Shown in pieces: positions 60,993 through 64,000 of a stretch of 64,000 nucleotides of DNA. Both the position numbers and the translations under genes were made by a program. A model generated the notes under the pieces. It did not search any database. It was not told the DNA's origin and saw only the letters and a list, made by a program, of their open reading frames with translations. The number at the start of each line of letters is the position of its first letter. Positions within the stretch are counted from its first letter, which is position 1. Source of the stretch: Roseobacter sp. CCS2 (GTDB lineage: Bacteria > Pseudomonadota > Alphaproteobacteria > Rhodobacterales > Rhodobacteraceae); NCBI RefSeq assembly GCF_000169435.1, contig NZ_AAYB01000002.1, forward strand, positions 372,001 through 436,000. Direction: 5' to 3'.

Positions 60993-61880
60993 ATGCCTCG
61001 TGCCTTGCCCCCATTGAATGCCTTGCGTGCCTTTGAAGCCGCCGGCCGCCATCAAAGCTTTTCCGGTGCGGCCCAGGAACTTGGCGTGAGCCATTCTGCC
61101 ATCAGCAGACATGTGCGCGGGCTGGAGGATCGGTTGGGTGCCCAGTTGTTCCGCGATCTGCCGCGTGGTGTCGCGCTGACTCAGGCAGGCGCGCGGTATC
61201 TTGCAGCACTCAGCCCGTCATTTGACCGCATCGCTGAGGCTTCCGAGGTGTTTGATCAGCGGCCGGCAGGGCAAGTGACAGTGGATGCCGAACCCCTTTT
61301 TGCGATGAAATGGCTGATCCCGCGATTGGGCGATTTCTATCAACGCTACCCTGATATTGAGCTGCGCTTGCAGGCGAACAGCGCCATCGCAGATCTGGGC
61401 CGTTATGAAGCGGATCTTGCCTTGCGTTTCTTTCACGCAGGCCCCGAAGGACAGGATGCACCGCTGCTAAGTAATGCGCCACTTTATCCTTTTGCAGCGC
61501 CAACTGTCGTGTCAGGCCTGATGCCGCCGGAAGAGATATTGTTGTTGCCACTGCTGCGCGATCGCCACGCAGATACATGGCGCAAATGGGCTGGATTGGT
61601 CGGATGCCCGCCACCGGCAGGCGCCCCATCGGACTGGCGAATGCGGGCGCGGCTGGCTTATGAAACGGCTTTGGCCGGTCATGGCGTTTTGCTTGTCTCA
61701 AGTGAGATCGCAGAAGTTGACGCCGCCTCTGGTCGGCTGATCCGATGCTCTGATATTGGGTTTCGTATGGGCAGTTATCACTTGGTTTCCGCCGAGGGCG
61801 TGATGCGGCGCAGCGCGGTGCGGTTGTTCCGGGAATGGCTGCTTGATCAAAGTGCGGGTCTGCGGTCCATCAAGCGTTAG
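60993..61880 (+). CDS. LysR family regulator (GcvA-like)
   Basis: A 295-residue LTTR with the GcvA-type N-terminus MPRALPPLNALRAFEAAGRH followed by the helix-turn-helix SFSGAAQELGVSHSAISRHV. The effector domain is residues about 90-295 (LIPRLGDFYQRYPDIELRLQ, ETALAGHGVLLVSSEIAEVD). The ATG at 60993 gives the standard N-terminus; a longer frame to 60969 exists. No obvious target gene adjoins it, unlike the glycine-cleavage-linked GcvA. Confidence 0.92.
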   Translation: MPRALPPLNALRAFEAAGRHQSFSGAAQELGVSHSAISRHVRGLEDRLGAQLFRDLPRGVALTQAGARYLAALSPSFDRIAEASEVFDQRPAGQVTVDAEPLFAMKWLIPRLGDFYQRYPDIELRLQANSAIADLGRYEADLALRFFHAGPEGQDAPLLSNAPLYPFAAPTVVSGLMPPEEILLLPLLRDRHADTWRKWAGLVGCPPPAGAPSDWRMRARLAYETALAGHGVLLVSSEIAEVDAASGRLIRCSDIGFRMGSYHLVSAEGVMRRSAVRLFREWLLDQSAGLRSIKR

Positions 61881-61962
61881 TCAACCATTTGGTTGAACGT
61901 CTGATTAAGCGTTCCGTAGGCTATGCGTCGCAATTTTGGTGAGCCATGCATCTTTTAAGATA

Positions 61963-62048
61963 TTGATATAAAATCATAAATACGACTATACCACGCGCTT
62001 GACTCTATGAGAGGCAGATCATAGACCCTTCGCAACCTTGTGAAGGGT
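61963..62048 (+). promoter_or_regulatory. Region upstream of atpI: weak promoter match and a leader hairpin over the Shine-Dalgarno site
   Basis: TTGATA (61963-61968) and TATACC (61987-61992), 18 bases apart, are a weak sigma-70-like pair. Further down ACCCTTC (62025-62031) pairs with GAAGGGT (62042-62048); the inner bases CAA/TTG extend the stem. The 3' arm contains GAAGGG, the Shine-Dalgarno sequence for the ATG at 62057, so the site may be sequestered. Confidence 0.4.
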
Positions 62049-62056
62049 GCAAACCG

Positions 62057-62389
62057 ATGTCTGAACCGCATGACGCTGACCGCCTCAAGGCACTGGAAGC
62101 AAAGATTGCGGCGCTCAAAGAGCCGGAAGTCGTCAAGCACCATTCAGAAGAACACTATTCTCAAGCGCAGCTTGCTTGGCGGATGGTGATAGAGCTTGTA
62201 GCCGGTCTTGGGATTGGCTTTGGCATTGGATACGGGATCGATACCCTTTTGGGCACAACCCCGATTTTTCTGGTGCTATTCGTATTTTTTGGCCTCGCAG
62301 CCGGTGTTCTGACCATGATGCGATCCGCCAAAGAGGTGCAAAGAAAGCAGCTTGAGGCTGCAAAAGAAGAGGGCGACGCACGTGGCTGA
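62057..62389 (+). CDS. atpI: F0F1 ATP synthase accessory protein AtpI
   Basis: A 110-residue AtpI/AtpZ-like membrane protein that helps assembly of the c-ring. Two hydrophobic segments are visible: [20 protein letters not shown] and [20 protein letters not shown]. The hydrophilic N-terminus is [17 protein letters not shown]. It overlaps atpB by eight bases (GTGGCTGA) and heads the F0 genes, the alphaproteobacterial arrangement in which F1 genes are elsewhere. Confidence 0.93.
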   Translation: MSEPHDADRLKALEAKIAALKEPEVVKHHSEEHYSQAQLAWRMVIELVAGLGIGFGIGYGIDTLLGTTPIFLVLFVFFGLAAGVLTMMRSAKEVQRKQLEAAKEEGDARG

Positions 62390-63128
62390 AGAAAAAGAAG
62401 GTGGCTTGGTCTTTCACCCGCTGGATCAGTTTATCGTAAAGCCGCTGTTTGGCGACGGTCCTGTGCACTGGTACACGGTCACAAACCTGACACTCTGGAT
62501 GGCGATTGCATTGCTGGCGATTGTCGCGGTTTTCGTTTTGGGCAGCCGCGGTCGTGCGGTGATCCCAACACGTTTGCAGTCTATTGGTGAGCTGATCTAC
62601 GGCTTTATTTACAAGATGGTTGAGGATGTTTGCGGTAAGGATGGGGTGAAATATTTCCCTTACATCATGACGCTGTTCCTGTTCATCCTTTTCTCGAATT
62701 ACCTCGCGCTGATCCCGATGTCTTATTCGCCAACTTCCATGATTGCGGTGACCGCAGTTCTTGGTTTTGGCGTTTTCTTTGCGGTCACGATCCTTGGCTT
62801 TGTCAAAAACGGTCCTGCATTTCTTGGTTTGTTCTGGATGTCTGATGCGCCAGCGGTCCTGCGCCCGATTATTGCGGTGATCGAAGTGATTTCTTACTTC
62901 GTTCGCCCGGTTAGCCACTCCATCCGTCTGGCTGGTAACATCATGGCGGGGCACGCGGTTTTAAAAGTGTTTGCGGGCTTTGCTGCACTCACACTGGTCA
63001 GCCCGGTTGCTGTCTTTGGCATCGTCGCGATCTACGGTCTTGAGGTGCTGGTTTGCGGCATTCAAGCTTATGTTTTCACCATTCTGACGTGCGTTTATCT
63101 GAAAGACGCGCTTCACCCGGCACACTAA
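62382..63128 (+). CDS. atpB: ATP synthase F0 subunit a
   Basis: Subunit a, 248 residues, forms the proton half-channels of the F0 motor. Helices include [40 protein letters not shown] and [18 protein letters not shown]. The essential arginine is in [20 protein letters not shown]. The start is the GTG at 62382, eight bases after AGAGGG, overlapping atpI. A longer frame to 62352 would lie within atpI and lacks family similarity. Confidence 0.96.
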   Translation: MAEEKEGGLVFHPLDQFIVKPLFGDGPVHWYTVTNLTLWMAIALLAIVAVFVLGSRGRAVIPTRLQSIGELIYGFIYKMVEDVCGKDGVKYFPYIMTLFLFILFSNYLALIPMSYSPTSMIAVTAVLGFGVFFAVTILGFVKNGPAFLGLFWMSDAPAVLRPIIAVIEVISYFVRPVSHSIRLAGNIMAGHAVLKVFAGFAALTLVSPVAVFGIVAIYGLEVLVCGIQAYVFTILTCVYLKDALHPAH

Positions 63129-63183
63129 CAACGGCGGGGGGTCCCGCCAATCTACTCAACTTCCAATCGTAAGGAGAATTCAC

Positions 63184-63408
63184 ATGGAAGGCGAACTCGC
63201 ACACATCGGCGCTGGTCTGGCTGCAATCGGTTCCGGCGCTGCCGCAATCGGTGTTGGTACAGTTGCAGGTAACTATCTTGCAGGCGCATTGCGCAACCCA
63301 TCTGCTGCTGCTGGTCAAACAGCAACATTGTTCATCGGTCTGGCATTTGCCGAAGCTTTGGGGATCTTCGCGTTCCTCGTGTCGCTTCTGCTGATGTTCG
63401 CTGTTTAA
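63184..63408 (+). CDS. atpE: ATP synthase F0 subunit c
   Basis: A 74-residue c-subunit with two helices. The N-terminal helix is [20 protein letters not shown] with the Gly-rich packing motif. The polar loop is RNPSAAAGQ, and the proton-binding carboxylate is the Glu in [24 protein letters not shown] precedes the ATG at 63184. Confidence 0.98.
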   Translation: MEGELAHIGAGLAAIGSGAAAIGVGTVAGNYLAGALRNPSAAAGQTATLFIGLAFAEALGIFAFLVSLLLMFAV

Positions 63409-63489
63409 GAACACGACCCATATCCTTACGGCTGACTGACGCGGGACTTCGCGTCGGTCGGTAAAACATCAAGGTATTCGGGGGCCATC

Positions 63490-64000
63490 ATGGCAACAGA
63501 AACAACAGACGCCGCAGGCGTATGCGTAGATGCAGGGGGTTCTGCCCTTGGCATGCCGCAGCTTTGCGCCGATTGGATGCCCAACCAGATTTTCTGGCTA
63601 CTGGTCACGCTGATCACACTTTACTTTGTGATGTCACGCATCGCTTTGCCCCGCATTTCTGCGGTTCTGGCAGAACGTTCGGGCACCATCACAAATGATA
63701 TCGCGGCAGCCGAAGAGCTGAAGAACAAAGCAGCTGAAGCTGAAGCTGCTTACGACCAAGCCCTTCTGGATGCCCGCAGCGAAGCCCAAAAGATTGTGGC
63801 CGAAGCGAAAGCAGAAATTCAGGCAGAACTGGATGTCGAGCTACAGAAAGCCGACGCGCAGATCGCTGCAAAGACAGCCGAAAGCGAAGCCGCCATTGGC
63901 GAAATTCGCGAAGGCGCGGTAAAAAGCGTGACCGCCGTTGCCAAGGACACAGCCAAGGAATTGGTTGCTGCCATGGGTGGCACTGCTGATGCAAAAGCGA
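63490..64000 (+). CDS. atpF': ATP synthase F0 subunit b' (partial, C-terminus beyond window)
   Basis: The peripheral-stalk subunit b', with 170 residues in the window. The N-terminus [20 protein letters not shown] is followed by one transmembrane helix ([19 protein letters not shown]) and a long charged coiled coil ([40 protein letters not shown]). The position directly after atpE and the helix distinguish it as b' rather than delta. The ATG at 63490 follows GGGGG. The second b subunit would lie past base 64000. Confidence 0.93.
   Translation, partial: MATETTDAAGVCVDAGGSALGMPQLCADWMPNQIFWLLVTLITLYFVMSRIALPRISAVLAERSGTITNDIAAAEELKNKAAEAEAAYDQALLDARSEAQKIVAEAKAEIQAELDVELQKADAQIAAKTAESEAAIGEIREGAVKSVTAVAKDTAKELVAAMGGTADAKA

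Noticed and set aside
61881-61896. TCAACCA-TT-TGGTTGA inverted repeat right after the GcvA-like gene stop, considered as a terminator
   Set aside because: The loop is too short (two bases) and no T run follows, so it is not a convincing terminator; it could be a regulator site but there is no target evidence.
1-64000. Prophage, insertion sequence, CRISPR array, tRNA or rRNA
   Set aside because: No integrase, transposase or phage structural gene was recognised, there are no regularly spaced repeats, and no cloverleaf or rRNA-like stretch was seen. The beta-helix protein alone is not enough to call phage DNA.

Overview
The window reads as a chromosomal segment of a marine alphaproteobacterium of the Roseobacter group (Rhodobacteraceae). 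The evidence is gene content and order: class I lysyl-tRNA synthetase, an RpoHII-like sigma factor, MipZ, the ffh-(GNAT)-chorismate mutase-rpsP-rimM-trmD-rplS-rpmE series, a split F0 operon (atpI-atpB-atpE-atpF'), a GcvT-fused dimethylglycine dehydrogenase-like protein, and several LysR, DMT and GNAT genes. I cannot fix the genus by eye (Loktanella, Yoonia and Octadecabacter relatives are all plausible). Nearly all of the window is core or lineage-typical coding sequence. I see no prophage, insertion sequence, CRISPR array, rRNA or tRNA.

Layout. 1-3.3 kb (minus): glnD, cut by the window edge, and an LpoA-like lipoprotein. 3.4-5.6 kb (plus): rsmI-yraN-gshB. 5.6-9.1 kb (minus): a ComM-type ATPase, a GST, and the cobalamin pair cobU plus a histidine phosphatase. 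9.1-14.9 kb (plus): an rpoH-type sigma gene behind a possible ECF-sigma promoter, then coaBC-dut-moeB-like and an M3 peptidase. 15-22.5 kb: a D-2-hydroxyacid dehydrogenase, a lipase-like protein, a dimethylglycine dehydrogenase-like enzyme, a GNAT plus D-amino-acid dehydrogenase pair, and an aldo/keto reductase. 22.8-27.4 kb: nadD-dacB, a TerB-like protein, lysS (class I) and a DUF4864 protein. 27.5-31.1 kb is the most accessory-looking part: a 762-residue beta-helix protein, a Lys/Ala/Pro-rich protein and a DUF1127 protein. 31.2-36.6 kb: acs, a LysE exporter, an MscS channel and an RTX calcium-binding protein. 36.8-44.9 kb: leuCD, then five other genes, then leuB and a DMT transporter. 44.9-50.4 kb: a membrane-anchored glutamate-synthase-like protein, mipZ, a DEAD-box helicase, and a divergent tetR/ridA pair with a striking operator array. 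50.5-56.8 kb (minus): the ribosome and translation cluster from ffh to rpmE. 57-61.9 kb: small membrane proteins, azoR with a divergent LysR, a DMT transporter, an ArsR-type regulator, a DUF1127 protein and a GcvA-like LysR. 62 kb to the end: F0 genes of ATP synthase, with atpF' cut by the window edge.

I found no convincing large undescribed system. The most interesting signals are small. A family of 26-nt intergenic palindromes occurs three times (19812, 53437, 60308), and each copy supplies the TAA stop of a minus-strand gene. A 48-residue membrane-anchored protein is coupled to rimM. The tetR/ridA intergenic region holds three inverted-repeat operators. The atpI Shine-Dalgarno site lies in the arm of a leader hairpin. 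An intrinsic terminator sits about 26 nt ahead of the beta-helix gene.
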